Assembly (NCBI RefSeq): GCF_000769405.2
Contig: NZ_CP053439.1
Location: forward strand, 1,426,001 to 1,490,000
Reading direction: 5' to 3'
Length of the DNA: 64,000 nucleotides
Source: Rhizobium brockwellii
GTDB lineage: Bacteria > Pseudomonadota > Alphaproteobacteria > Rhizobiales > Rhizobiaceae
A program made the translations under genes and the position numbers. Numbering within the stretch: position 1 is the first letter of the stretch; every line of letters begins with the position of its first letter. The notes below the pieces were generated by a model. That model saw only the letters and a program-made list of their open reading frames with translations, was not told the origin of the DNA and made no database searches. Below are positions 41,808 to 50,416 of the stretch, piece by piece.

Positions 41808-43120
41808 GTAACGATCTCTTCGCGCCGCGTGTTCCGGAGGAGGTCGCCGCCAGGCGGCCGCTTGCCGACCGGCTGCGGCCGAAGACGCTTGCCGATGTCA
41901 CCGGTCAGGAACACCTGACCGGTGAGGATGGCGTGCTGAAAAGGATGATCGAAAGCGGCTCGCTTGGCTCGATGATCTTCTGGGGTCCGCCCGGCACCGG
42001 CAAGACGACGGTGGCACGGCTGCTTTCGGGCGAGGCGGGCCTGGCCTTCGAGCAGATATCGGCGATTTTCTCAGGCGTCGCCGATCTGAAGAAGGTGTTC
42101 GAGACAGCCCGCCTGCGGCGTATGGACGGCCGTCAGACGCTGCTCTTCGTCGATGAGATCCATCGTTTCAACCGAGCCCAGCAGGACAGTTTCCTGCCCG
42201 TCATGGAGGATGGCACCGTCATCCTCGTCGGTGCCACCACCGAGAACCCTTCCTTTGAGCTCAACGCCGCTCTGCTGTCGCGTGCCCGTGTGCTCACCTT
42301 CAAGTCGCATGACGAAGAGAGCCTCGAGGAACTGCTGAAGCGTGCCGAGGCGATCGAGCAGAAGCCTCTGCCGCTGACGGAGGATGCCCGCGTCAGCTTG
42401 GTGCGCATGGCCGACGGCGACGGCCGCGCGGTGCTGACGCTCGCCGAAGAAGTCTGGCGCGCGGCGCGCGAAGGCGAGAGCTTCGACACTGAAGGCCTGA
42501 CGCGCATCGTCCAGCGCCGTGCCCCGGTCTACGACAAGGCCCAGGATGGCCACTACAATCTGATCTCGGCGCTGCATAAATCCGTACGCGGCTCGGATCC
42601 CGATGCCGCGCTCTATTATCTCGCCCGCATGTTCGATGCCGGCGAGGACCCGCTCTATCTCGGCCGGCGGCTGGTGCGCATGGCGGTGGAGGATATCGGT
42701 CTTGCCGATCCGCAGGCGCTGGTGATCTGCAATGCCGCCAAGGATGCCTATGAGTATCTCGGCTCGCCGGAAGGCGAACTGGCGCTGGCGCAGGCCTGCG
42801 TCTATCTCGCCACCGCGCCGAAATCGAATGCCGTCTACACCGCCTTCAAGGCGGCAAGTCAGGCGGCAAAGCAGAACGGCTCGTTGCTGCCGCCGAAGCA
42901 TATCCTCAACGCGCCGACCAAGCTGATGAAGGGCGAGGGGTACGGCGACGGCTATCGCTACGATCACGACGAGCCGGATGCCTTTTCTGGCCAGGATTAT
43001 TTCCCGGAGAAGATGGGACGCCAGATCTTTTACGATCCGCCGGAACGCGGCTTCGAGCGCGATATTCGCAAGCGGCTGGAATGGTGGGCGAAGCTTCGCA
43101 AGGAGCGCAATCCGCGCTGA
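41804..43120 (+). CDS. rarA: Replication-associated recombination protein A (MgsA/RarA)
   Basis: The 438-aa AAA+ ATPase of the RarA/Mgs1/WRNIP1 family acts at stalled replication forks. Walker [10 protein letters not shown] is at residues 61-69, Walker [17 protein letters not shown] at about 113-128. The C-terminal tetramerisation part includes [19 protein letters not shown] and [22 protein letters not shown] overlaps the preceding stop (ATGA), so translation is coupled with the protease gene. Confidence 0.96.
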   Translation: MSNDLFAPRVPEEVAARRPLADRLRPKTLADVTGQEHLTGEDGVLKRMIESGSLGSMIFWGPPGTGKTTVARLLSGEAGLAFEQISAIFSGVADLKKVFETARLRRMDGRQTLLFVDEIHRFNRAQQDSFLPVMEDGTVILVGATTENPSFELNAALLSRARVLTFKSHDEESLEELLKRAEAIEQKPLPLTEDARVSLVRMADGDGRAVLTLAEEVWRAAREGESFDTEGLTRIVQRRAPVYDKAQDGHYNLISALHKSVRGSDPDAALYYLARMFDAGEDPLYLGRRLVRMAVEDIGLADPQALVICNAAKDAYEYLGSPEGELALAQACVYLATAPKSNAVYTAFKAASQAAKQNGSLLPPKHILNAPTKLMKGEGYGDGYRYDHDEPDAFSGQDYFPEKMGRQIFYDPPERGFERDIRKRLEWWAKLRKERNPR

Positions 43121-43133
43121 AGCCCGGCGAAAC

Positions 43134-43454
43134 TCAGGAGGCGCGCGGCGTCTTCTGATTTGCCGGCGCGGCGATCACCTTGACGGAAGATTCCGCAAGA
43201 CCGTGATGACCTTCCATATCGACGATGACATGCCAGTGACCGCTTTCCGGAACGGCGATCTTGATCGGCGATTTGCGTGCCACGCCACCGATATATTTGA
43301 AATCGAGAACCTCGGTGAATCGCTGGAAATTCGGGGCTGTCATCAGGCGGACATTGTTCACCGCATTCAACGACACCTCGATGATCGTTCCGGCGCGTTG
43401 TTCCTTGAGATCGTAATGGGTGAAGCGGAAATTCGGTTTCGGCATCGGTCTCAT
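43134..43454 (-). CDS. DUF1883 family protein
   Basis: The 106-aa protein shows FTHYDLKEQRAGTIIEVSLNAVNNVRLMTAPNFQRFTEV and PIKIAVPESGHWHVIVDMEGHHGLAESSVKV, the DUF1883 core, a small beta-rich domain of unknown function. The start may be 43454 or the ATG at 43445. It is convergent with rarA, 13 bases apart. Confidence 0.8.
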   Translation of the reverse strand: MRPMPKPNFRFTHYDLKEQRAGTIIEVSLNAVNNVRLMTAPNFQRFTEVLDFKYIGGVARKSPIKIAVPESGHWHVIVDMEGHHGLAESSVKVIAAPANQKTPRAS

Positions 43455-43577
43455 GGCGTCTGAAGTCTCTGCGCCAGGATTTTACCAGAATCTGGGTTAA
43501 GGAAAAGTTGGAAATCGGCCGTTCAGCTCATGTCTTCGTACTCCCGCTGCACGAAAACAGCGGGAGTACGGCAAGAT

Positions 43578-43841
43578 TTAGTGGATATTCGCGGTGCCGT
43601 GCGCAAGGGGCGCGAATTCGAGCACCATGCCTGCGGCCGCCCTATGGATATCGGCGGAGGGGCAGTTGCATTCCCCAGCTGCGAAATGGAGGGCGGCCGC
43701 TTCATTGATGAAGAGCCCGCCGACGAGGCCTTCGCGGTCGTGGACGATCCAGCGGCCGCTTCTGTCGCGGCCGACGGTGAAGCGGGCGGAAGGCGAGGGT
43801 GCTGCAGCGGGAAGGCTGCGGCGTTGCTGTGCATTTGCCAT
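43578..43841 (-). CDS. Hypothetical protein, 87 aa
   Basis: ATG 43841 is supported by GAAGGATC upstream. The sequence has a disordered Ser/Pro/Ala N-terminus. It then reads FTVGRDRSGRWIVHDREGLVGGLFINEAAALHFAAGE, a pattern of strand, turn and helix seen in small regulatory proteins, and a Cys-Asn-Cys pair near residue 60. I do not recognise a specific family. It is downstream of the 60-aa gene and probably in the same unit. Confidence 0.6.
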   Translation of the reverse strand: MANAQQRRSLPAAAPSPSARFTVGRDRSGRWIVHDREGLVGGLFINEAAALHFAAGECNCPSADIHRAAAGMVLEFAPLAHGTANIH

Positions 43842-43867
43842 TGTGGTGATCCTTCGGTCCTGACGCT

Positions 43868-44050
43868 TCAACGGGAGATGAGGTCGAACATCATCTGGAC
43901 CAGGCCAGCAAAGGCCAGCGTCACCGCAAGGCGGGGCGCAATCGCGGCAAGGCCGGAGAGCATCGAATGGGAGGGATCGGCGGCTAGTGTGCTGAGGTGG
44001 CTGCGTTGCAGCGGGTCGCTCTCGGCACTCGGTTCAGTCAGGCGTGACAT
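43868..44050 (-). CDS. Hypothetical single-TM protein, 60 aa
   Basis: ATG 44050 (MSRLTEPSAESDP) follows AAGGACAAACCG. The N-terminal half is polar. The C-terminal half (LAAIAPRLAVTLAFAGLVQMMF) is a likely membrane helix. Its stop is 26 bases before the next gene on the same strand. No family is recognised. Confidence 0.5.
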   Translation of the reverse strand: MSRLTEPSAESDPLQRSHLSTLAADPSHSMLSGLAAIAPRLAVTLAFAGLVQMMFDLISR

Positions 44051-44167
44051 CGGTTTGTCCTTTCGAAGTCTCAACCGCCACTTGATCGAGCGGCGGTGTC
44101 ACGCTTCAAAAATAAGCTCGGGCGGATAGGGTTTCCATTTGGCGGCGAAAACAAAAATATAAAAATC

Positions 44168-45088
44168 TCATAGGGATAACGCCATCTCCGCGCAGCTTTC
44201 GTCTAGGAAGGGCGCAAGCGCCTTGCCGATGGCGAAACGCATTTCCGGCTCAGCAGCGACAAGCGGGAGGCGAAGCTCGCTCTCCAGGCTGCGCATCAGC
44301 CGGAGCGCGTGTTTGATCCTCACCGCATCGCCCTCCGGCCCAAGCGCCGATATCAGCGGCAGCAGCCGATCCTGCAGAGAACGCGCGGCTGAAAGATTTC
44401 CGGCCCGTGCTGCCTGCTGCATCGAGGTGAAGAGCTTTGGCAGAACGTTGGCGCCCGGCGAGATCACGCCGTCGCCGCCGGCGATGGTGAAGGCGAGTGC
44501 GGAAGGATCATGCCCGGAAAAGAAGCGGAAGCGCTGCCGCAGGAACGGCGAGAGGCCGGCAAAGCGGGCGATATCGCCCGTGGCGTCGCAGATGCCAAAA
44601 ATTCCTGGTATGGCCGCCAGCCTGCCGAGCGTTTCCGTCGAAAGATCGCTCGCCGTTTGCGCCGGCGCATGGTCGATGATGACAGGCAGTCGGCTCGCCG
44701 CTGCCACCTGCTCGAAGTGGTGGACGATGCCTTTCTGCCCGGGCTTGGAATAATAGGGCACGGTGACGAGTGCGGCGGCGGCGCCGAGCGCTTCCGCCTC
44801 TCGGGTGAGCACGATCGTGCTTTCGGTGGAATTGGTGCCGGTGGCGGCGATGACGGGCACGCGGCCGGTCGCAGACCGGATGACGAGATCAATCACCTCT
44901 CCGCGCTCCTGCGGCGAAAGCGTCGGGCCTTCCCCCGTCGTCGAGCAGACGGTTAGCCCGTCGACGCCGCTGAGGATCTGCCATTCCGCAAGCGCCCGAA
45001 GCGCCGGCCTGTCGAGACCGTCACGACGAAACGGTGTAACGAGGGCGGTGATCGCGCCGCCAAGGCGCGGCATTCTCGCCGTTTCCAC
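44168..45088 (-). CDS. DapA-family TIM-barrel protein lacking the Schiff-base lysine
   Basis: The 306-aa protein has the DHDPS/N-acetylneuraminate lyase fold: GAITALVTPF, the TTGEGPTLS motif (residues 50-58) and VTVPYYSKPGQ (109-118), which keeps the active-site tyrosine. At the position of the catalytic lysine in the motif GI-K-DATGD it has cysteine, C167 (codon at 44588-44590). The usual NVPxRT segment reads DHAPAQT (139-145), so the carboxylate-binding arginine is also gone (Q144). Normal aldolase or DHDPS chemistry is therefore unlikely. The start is GTG at 45088, or ATG at 45073. It may be a diverged enzyme, or a regulator or decoy. Confidence 0.8.
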   Translation of the reverse strand: METARMPRLGGAITALVTPFRRDGLDRPALRALAEWQILSGVDGLTVCSTTGEGPTLSPQERGEVIDLVIRSATGRVPVIAATGTNSTESTIVLTREAEALGAAAALVTVPYYSKPGQKGIVHHFEQVAAASRLPVIIDHAPAQTASDLSTETLGRLAAIPGIFGICDATGDIARFAGLSPFLRQRFRFFSGHDPSALAFTIAGGDGVISPGANVLPKLFTSMQQAARAGNLSAARSLQDRLLPLISALGPEGDAVRIKHALRLMRSLESELRLPLVAAEPEMRFAIGKALAPFLDESCAEMALSL

Positions 45089-45097
45089 GGGCCAGCC

Positions 45098-45256
45098 TCA
45101 GAGCCAGCCGAAAATGACGTAGAGCTCGACGCAGGCGAGCACCACGCCGAAGACGATCAGCGCCTGGGCGGTGCGTTTCTCGCGCATCTGCCGGCTGCCG
45201 CGCGTGATCCTGTGCGGGCGAAGGGGCTGGAAACCGGAAGACATGACATCTCGCAT
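45098..45256 (-). CDS. Small membrane protein, 52 aa
   Basis: ATG 45256 has AAAGG upstream on the minus strand. The N-terminal part is basic (RPHRITRGSRQMREKR) and the C-terminal part is one membrane helix (AQALIVFGVVLACVELYVIFGWL). It lies 9 bases upstream of the DapA-like gene in the same direction, so they are probably co-transcribed. No family is recognised. Confidence 0.55.
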   Translation of the reverse strand: MRDVMSSGFQPLRPHRITRGSRQMREKRTAQALIVFGVVLACVELYVIFGWL

Positions 45257-45440
45257 GGCATTTGACCTTTGCAGTGATGACGAAAGGCTACTGCCGCTTG
45301 CGATAGGAAATCCATTCGGAGCGAGGCGTGAAAATATAGGAATGACATAAAGACCAATGCGAGAAATTTCGAAGTGCGGTGTCGGAAAGACATGAGCGCC
45401 GCCGTCCTTGCGGTATCGACGCAAACATGGGAGCAAGGAC

Positions 45441-46388
45441 ATGTCGAAGATGACGCTGATTTCGATGATCGCAACCGCTGCCGCATTCCTGGCTGCGCCC
45501 GATATATCAGGCGCCGACAGCAGCACGCCTGTTATCGAGGAGAAGAAGGCTGCAGCGCCGATCGTCAGGAAGGGAAGTCTGCCGGTCAACGGCATCGACT
45601 ATTATTACGAGATCCGCGGCGAGGGCGAGCCGCTGCTGCTCCTTTACGGCGGCCTCGGGCAGATCGAGATGTTCGCGCCGGTCATGCCTGTTTTCACCGA
45701 CCACCGGCAGGTGATCGCCGTCGATCTGCAGGGCCATGGCCGCACGCCCCTCGGCAAGCGGCCGATCGAGCTTCCGGCCATCGGCGCCGATCTCGCAATC
45801 CTGATGAAGCAGCTCGGTTACGACAAGCTCGACGTCTTCGGCTATTCCTTCGGCGGCGGGGTGGGGTTGAACATGGCGGCGAATGCACCCGACCGGGTGC
45901 GCCGGCTAGTGATACTCTCGGCTCCCTATGCGCAGAACGGCTTTTTCCCGGAGATGCTGCCGCAGCAGGCGGCCGTCGGTGCCGCTATGGCCGACATGAT
46001 GAAGGACACGCCGATGTTCCTCACCTACAAGGCGGTAGCGCCTGACGTTTCCGAATTTCCGAAGCTGCTCGACGCCATGGGCGCACTGATGCGCGAACCC
46101 ATCGATTATAGCGATGCCGTCGCCAAGCTCACCATGCCGGTTATGCTGATCTATGGCGATGCCGACATGATCCGGCCCGAGCATATGATCGACTTCTACC
46201 ACAAGCTCGGCGGCGGTCTGCGCGATGCGGGCTGGATGCGGGAAAACATGTCGAAGAACCGGCTGGCGATCCTGCCCGATCTCACCCACTACGAGACCTT
46301 CGCTTCGCCCCTCATGGCGAATATGGCGATGACCTTCCTCGATGGTGGCGGCAAGGCGCCGAACTGGGCCGAGCAGGTCGGAAAGTAA
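45441..46388 (+). CDS. Secreted alpha/beta-hydrolase
   Basis: The 315-aa protein starts MSKMTLISMIATAAAFLAAPDISGA, a probable signal peptide. The alpha/beta-hydrolase fold shows VDLQGHGRT, the nucleophile elbow GYSFGGG with S136, the acid in IYGDADMIRP and the histidine in LPDLTHYETF. All triad residues are present, so it should be an active esterase or related hydrolase; the substrate is unknown. It is followed by a strong hairpin. An upstream in-frame start exists but lacks a ribosome site. Confidence 0.8.
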   Translation: MSKMTLISMIATAAAFLAAPDISGADSSTPVIEEKKAAAPIVRKGSLPVNGIDYYYEIRGEGEPLLLLYGGLGQIEMFAPVMPVFTDHRQVIAVDLQGHGRTPLGKRPIELPAIGADLAILMKQLGYDKLDVFGYSFGGGVGLNMAANAPDRVRRLVILSAPYAQNGFFPEMLPQQAAVGAAMADMMKDTPMFLTYKAVAPDVSEFPKLLDAMGALMREPIDYSDAVAKLTMPVMLIYGDADMIRPEHMIDFYHKLGGGLRDAGWMRENMSKNRLAILPDLTHYETFASPLMANMAMTFLDGGGKAPNWAEQVGK

Positions 46389-46393
46389 GGGAA

Positions 46394-46422
46394 GGCGGCC
46401 GGGTTTTCCCCGGCCGCCCTTT
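46394..46422. terminator. Convergent terminator hairpin
   Basis: GGCGGCCGGG (46394-46403) pairs with CCCGGCCGCC (46409-46418) around TTTTC. TTT follows on the + strand, five bases after the hydrolase stop. It lies between two convergent genes. Confidence 0.65.
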
Positions 46423-46431
46423 CCTCCGCGA

Positions 46432-47436
46432 TCAGCTGCCGCGCTGGTTTTCCCGATCCAATCGGGTCACCAGCGCCAAGATCGTTTCCGAAACCGGCGT
46501 CGGCACGGCGCTCAGGCGTCCGAGCGCCACCACCATGCCGACCAGCGGCGTGATTTCGAGCGCTTTGCCGCCGATCAGGTCCTGCAGCATCGACGTCCGC
46601 ACGCCGCCGATATGGCGCGATTGTTCCAGCCGCTGCTCGACGCTCATGCTGAACCGCGCACCCAGGGCCTCGCCGACGGCGCGGACCTCACTCATCACCT
46701 TGCCGACCGTAGCCGAAAGGGCGGGATCCGCCATGATGTCGGTCATCAGCGCCTTGGTCAAAGCGCTGATCGGGTTGAAGGCGGCATTACCCATCAACTT
46801 GCTCCAGATCTCGCCGCGAATATCAGGTGTCGTCGTAATGTTGAGGCCGGCGCCGGTCAGCAGCGCGGCGATTGCCTCGAGATCGGGCGAGATTTCGCCG
46901 GAGGGCTCGCCGAGCACGAAGCGGCCGTTGTTGGCAAGCTGGATCTCGCCGGGGTTGATCACCTCGGCACCCTGATAAGCGACGCAGCCGATGACGCGCT
47001 CCGGCCCGATCAGCCGCCAGAGCCTGCCGCCGGGATCGAGCTCATCGAACTGCAGCTCGGCATGCCGGCTCTGGGTATCGCGGTGAAAATACCACCACGG
47101 AATGCCGTTGAGGATCATGATGACGCGGGTGCCCTCCTTGAGGAGGGCTGCAATGCCTTCGGCAGCGGGTGCCAGCTGATGCCCCTTTAGGCCGGTGATG
47201 ACGAGATCCTGCGGCGACAATGTCCCGGGATCGTCGGTCGCGGTAAGGCGGACATTGAGCGGCCTTTCCGAATCGGCTTCGTGCAGGCTGAGACCGTTGT
47301 CGCGGATGGCGTCGAGATGGGCTCCACGCGCAACGACGGAGATGATGGTGTTGTTTCCTGCTTGGCTTGCAAGTTTGGCGGCCATAGCGCCGCCGAGTGC
47401 GCCAGCGCCATAGATGCAGATGGACTTGATGGACAT
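46432..47436 (-). CDS. Ketopantoate reductase (ApbA/PanE) family protein
   Basis: The 334-aa protein has the N-terminal NADPH motif IYGAGALGGAMAAKLA (GxGxxG), VMILNGIPWWYFHRD, and the C-terminal helical domain with EIWSKLMGNAAFNPISALT. That segment holds the conserved catalytic lysine and asparagine of the family. Several paralogues exist in rhizobia, and many act on other 2-oxo acids. It is not next to other pantothenate genes, so I leave the symbol open. Confidence 0.85.
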   Translation of the reverse strand: MSIKSICIYGAGALGGAMAAKLASQAGNNTIISVVARGAHLDAIRDNGLSLHEADSERPLNVRLTATDDPGTLSPQDLVITGLKGHQLAPAAEGIAALLKEGTRVIMILNGIPWWYFHRDTQSRHAELQFDELDPGGRLWRLIGPERVIGCVAYQGAEVINPGEIQLANNGRFVLGEPSGEISPDLEAIAALLTGAGLNITTTPDIRGEIWSKLMGNAAFNPISALTKALMTDIMADPALSATVGKVMSEVRAVGEALGARFSMSVEQRLEQSRHIGGVRTSMLQDLIGGKALEITPLVGMVVALGRLSAVPTPVSETILALVTRLDRENQRGS

Positions 47437-47462
47437 GCTCGCCTCTTCATGGTGGTGATCGA

Positions 47463-47476
47463 ACCTAGATCTAGGT
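47463..47476. promoter_or_regulatory. Perfect 14-bp palindrome upstream of the PanE-like gene
   Basis: ACCTAGATCTAGGT is a perfect inverted repeat 26 bases upstream of the minus-strand start at 47436. Its position suits an operator. The regulator is unknown. Confidence 0.4.
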
Positions 47477-47540
47477 CATTCCAGGTGTGAGGCGAATGCT
47501 AATTTGCCGCATCATGCGTTTTCCTGCGGTCACAGCGGCG

Positions 47541-47578
47541 CTGCCGCCGCATCCCGAGATCTGGGATGCGGCGGGCAG
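47541..47578 (-). terminator. Long hairpin after the SDR gene
   Basis: A 12-bp perfect stem, with a 3-bp extension past one bulge, has a 7-base loop (GAGATCT). It spans 47541-47578 and begins 6 bases past the SDR stop at 47585. There is no T-tract on the minus strand, so termination may be weak or the hairpin may serve RNA stability. Confidence 0.5.
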
Positions 47579-47584
47579 TGCCTT

Positions 47585-48436
47585 TCAGGCCAAGGCCGTT
47601 GCATCGCTTGGAAAATCCGTGGACAGCGCGAGCTGGCGCCAGGCGGCAAGTTCCTGTTCGACGCTGGCATGCTGCTGCTCGATGACGGCCACCGTGTCGC
47701 TGCCGAACGGCATGCGCAGCGGCGGATTGGGCGAATTGGCGAGTGTCATGATGCCGGCGGCAAGCTTGGCGGGATTGCCGGGCTGGGCATGGTTTGCGTC
47801 GGCAGCGAAACTACGCATGTTGCCGGCCGGCGTACCCTCGTAGTCCGCGATGGAGGCCGGGCTGATCGCCAGCGAGGTCTCGGCGAGGAAGTCGGTGCGG
47901 AAGAAGCCCGGCTCGACGATCGTCACCTTGATGCCGAAAGGTTCGAGTTCGGCGGCCATCGATTCGGACAAGCCTTCGACAGCGAACTTCGTCGAGCCGT
48001 AGACGCCCCAGCCGGGATAGCCGAAGTAACCGCCGATCGAGGAAAAGTTCAGGATGTGGCCGGAGCGCTGGCGGCGCATATAGGGCAGCACGGCGCGCGT
48101 TACTTTCAAGAGGCCGAAGACATTCGTGGCATAGAGCTTTTCGACCTCTTCGGCGGTGGCTTCCTCGACAGCGCCGAGCAGGCCGTAGCCGGCATTGTTG
48201 GCGAGGACGTCGATACGGCCGAAGCGGGCGATGCCGGCAGCCGCTGCCTCCTTGGCCTGCGCCTCGTTGGTGACGTCGAGGGCAACGGCCAGCAGGTTCG
48301 GATGCTCGCCGAACTGCTCGGTGATGGTCTTCGGGTTGCGGGCAGTGGCGATAACGGCATCGCCTGACGCAAGGGCTTCCTTGGCCATCAGCGCGCCGAA
48401 GCCGCGGGATGCACCAGTGATGAACCATACTTTCAT
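47585..48436 (-). CDS. Short-chain dehydrogenase/reductase (classical SDR)
   Basis: The 283-aa protein has GASRGFG (residues 8-14) for NAD(P) binding, NNAGYG, the catalytic Ser in NFSSIGG and the YGSTK motif. ATG 48436 is supported by AAAGGAA. The chain extends past the usual 250 residues, as in ketoreductases often annotated oxidoreductase. It is divergent from the LysR gene, the classic layout of a LysR regulator and its target. Confidence 0.9.
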   Translation of the reverse strand: MKVWFITGASRGFGALMAKEALASGDAVIATARNPKTITEQFGEHPNLLAVALDVTNEAQAKEAAAAGIARFGRIDVLANNAGYGLLGAVEEATAEEVEKLYATNVFGLLKVTRAVLPYMRRQRSGHILNFSSIGGYFGYPGWGVYGSTKFAVEGLSESMAAELEPFGIKVTIVEPGFFRTDFLAETSLAISPASIADYEGTPAGNMRSFAADANHAQPGNPAKLAAGIMTLANSPNPPLRMPFGSDTVAVIEQQHASVEQELAAWRQLALSTDFPSDATALA

Positions 48437-48496
48437 GACGAATTCCTTTCGAGAGCTATTCGGTTGGCGTCGCATCTCTGTGCTGACCGGTTGAAT

Positions 48497-48525
48497 TTGA
48501 CCAAAAATCCGTTGCTGTATAAGAT
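48497..48525 (+). promoter_or_regulatory. Likely sigma-70 promoter of the LysR gene
   Basis: TTGACC (48497-48502) and TAAGAT (48520-48525) are separated by exactly 17 bases, a good match to the consensus. The -10 ends 37 bases before the LysR start. The interval is shared with the divergent SDR gene. Confidence 0.6.
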
Positions 48526-48562
48526 TTGTTATTCTTGAAACTATGATGAGTGACATTCAGGA

Positions 48563-49450
48563 ATGCGCGCCACCGAACTTTCCGAACTCGCGGCCTTCGC
48601 TGCCGTCGCCCGGCATAAAAGCTTCCGCAAGGCGGGCGAGGAGAGGGGTGTCACCGCCTCCGCGGTCAGCCACGCCGTGCTCAATCTCGAAGACCGGATC
48701 GGCATCCGCCTGCTCAACCGCACGACGCGCAGCGTTTCGCTGACCGAGGCCGGCGAACTCCTGGTCTCGCATCTCGACCCGGCCTTCGGCGAAATGGCTG
48801 CGGCGCTGGATGCGCTGAACCGCTACCGCGACACGCCGTTCGGCAAGGTGCGGATCAACGTTCCGAACTCGATCGGCCCCTTCGTCATCGGTCGTGTCGT
48901 CGGTCCGTTGCTCAAAAAGAATCCCAATTTGCAGCTGGAGATCAACGCCACGGACCGGCTGGTCGATATCGTCGAAGAGGGCTTCGATGCCGGCATCCGC
49001 TTCGGCGAACGCGTCACCGAGGGCATGATCGCGCTGCGTATCAAGCCGCGCATCCGCTTGGTCGTCGTCGGCTCGCCCGCCTATTTCGAGACCCGGCCGA
49101 AACCGGCGACACCGCACGAACTCAAGCGCCATCTCTGCATCCAGAACATGTTTCCTTCAGGCGCGCGTTACGCCTGGGAATTCGAGAAGGACGGCCAGGC
49201 GGTGAGCTTTCAGCCGACCGGACCGCTGTCGCTCGACGATCACGAGCTGATGATGCAGGCAGCGCTCGGCGGCGTCGGCCTTGCCTATGTCTGGGAGCCG
49301 CGCGTGGAGAAGGCGATCGCCGACGGCGAGTTGATCCAGGTGCTGGACGACTGGTGCCAGCCGGAGGAACCGCTCTATCTCTACTATCCGAGCCGCCGCC
49401 ACATGTCGGCGGGCTTCAGGGCTCTCATCGACGCGATGAAGGCGGAGTAA
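48563..49450 (+). CDS. LysR family transcriptional regulator
   Basis: The 295-aa regulator has an N-terminal winged helix-turn-helix (residues about 1-60, with SFRKAGEERGVTASAVSHAVLNLEDRIGIRLLNRTTRSVSLTEAG). An effector-binding domain follows, from about residue 88 (GKVRINVPNS...). The start is ATG 48563; an in-frame stop lies just upstream, so no longer start is possible, and the ribosome site is poor. It divergently faces the SDR gene and probably regulates it. Its last 26 bases overlap the convergent next gene. Confidence 0.95.
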   Translation: MRATELSELAAFAAVARHKSFRKAGEERGVTASAVSHAVLNLEDRIGIRLLNRTTRSVSLTEAGELLVSHLDPAFGEMAAALDALNRYRDTPFGKVRINVPNSIGPFVIGRVVGPLLKKNPNLQLEINATDRLVDIVEEGFDAGIRFGERVTEGMIALRIKPRIRLVVVGSPAYFETRPKPATPHELKRHLCIQNMFPSGARYAWEFEKDGQAVSFQPTGPLSLDDHELMMQAALGGVGLAYVWEPRVEKAIADGELIQVLDDWCQPEEPLYLYYPSRRHMSAGFRALIDAMKAE

Positions 49451-50015
49451 AAGAGGCCAGCATGCCGGCGATGGTCTGAAGCGCCTCGAAGTAAACCGCA
49501 AGGTCGCGGGCAGGGTCCGCCGGGAGTGCGGCCGCACGAAACACCTTGCCTCCCGTCGCCTCAACCCCTCCGTCGATCATCAGGTTGTCGGCCATGCCGT
49601 GATTTTCGATCGCAATGCCATCCGGTCCGCGTGGGCGCCCGCTCGTCTCATCGATATCGAGTCCCGCATACCAGATCGAGCGAACACGCAGACCATAGTC
49701 GTCGGGGTGATTGGTATAGGCGAAGACCGCTTTTCCCAGCGCAATCATAAAGCCAATCTCGTAGACCGTACCCGGATCGGCGCTGACGCCTCGAAAGGGA
49801 GTGATGTTGGCAAGGCAGATCTCGGCTCGACGCATGGCGTCGTCGTTGCGTGCGTAGATCTCTGCGGCCGTCCGCTTCACCGGCGTCTGGTTTTCGTCGC
49901 TGCCGGGACCGGTCGGCTCGAAGCCGAACTGGCGCGCCAATCGGCGTTTCTCGGCCATTGTGGGCATGGCTTCCGGAAGAAAGACTTCCGGGCCGGCAAG
50001 GTAAATGGTGGTCAT
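49425..50015 (-). CDS. Nucleoside 2-deoxyribosyltransferase-like protein
   Basis: The 196-aa protein has TIYLAGPEVFLPEA (nucleotide-binding start) and GVSADPGTVYEIGFMIALGKAVFAYTN. The latter matches the conserved region around the catalytic glutamate of the NDT family (residue E in VYEIG). Such enzymes swap bases between deoxyribonucleosides or cleave nucleotides. It overlaps the end of the LysR gene by 26 bases on the opposite strand. Confidence 0.85.
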   Translation of the reverse strand: MTTIYLAGPEVFLPEAMPTMAEKRRLARQFGFEPTGPGSDENQTPVKRTAAEIYARNDDAMRRAEICLANITPFRGVSADPGTVYEIGFMIALGKAVFAYTNHPDDYGLRVRSIWYAGLDIDETSGRPRGPDGIAIENHGMADNLMIDGGVEATGGKVFRAAALPADPARDLAVYFEALQTIAGMLASFTPPSSRR

Positions 50016-50251
50016 CGGTATCCTTCACTCACAAGCAAGACGAGGCGCCGGGGGTAGGGGGACAGCCAGGCACGTCGTCCATTTCCGACGGAAGCGCGGC
50101 AAATGGCAAGCCGTGCAGGCAGGCATTGTTCAATTTTTTAAGAGCAGTCTGACGAATCCACAGTGAACGGGCAGCCGCTGACTTTCATTCCAGGCAGAGT
50201 GGAGGGACGTCCAGAGGATCCGCCCTATCTCCGTCATCGAGTCGCGGCCTG
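50016..50251. other. Intergenic region with no convincing gene
   Basis: This interval lies upstream of the deoxyribosyltransferase-like gene (read leftward) and the 54-aa ORF or esterase (read rightward). It should hold promoters for both. I see no clear promoter and no strong palindrome. Confidence 0.4.
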
Positions 50252-50416
50252 ATGTGGACGGCCCTCAAGGCGGCCATCGACCGCACCCAGGCCCGGACGG
50301 GTGCGGCGATGTTCGTGGAACGAAAAAGCTTGGGGTTTGCGCCTGTCACCCTTTTGACTCCGGTGGACGAACCGGCCAAAGATGCCGCCATGGCCAGCAT
50401 CGTCGGGAGAGGTTGA
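50252..50416 (+). CDS. Possible 54-aa ORF coupled to the esterase-like gene
   Basis: MWTALKAAIDRTQARTGAAM...VGRG ends in a TGA that overlaps the next ATG by one base (TGATG), the arrangement expected for translational coupling. The codons are GC-rich and plausible. No ribosome site precedes it and I recognise no family. It could be a remnant or chance reading. Confidence 0.3.
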   Translation: MWTALKAAIDRTQARTGAAMFVERKSLGFAPVTLLTPVDEPAKDAAMASIVGRG

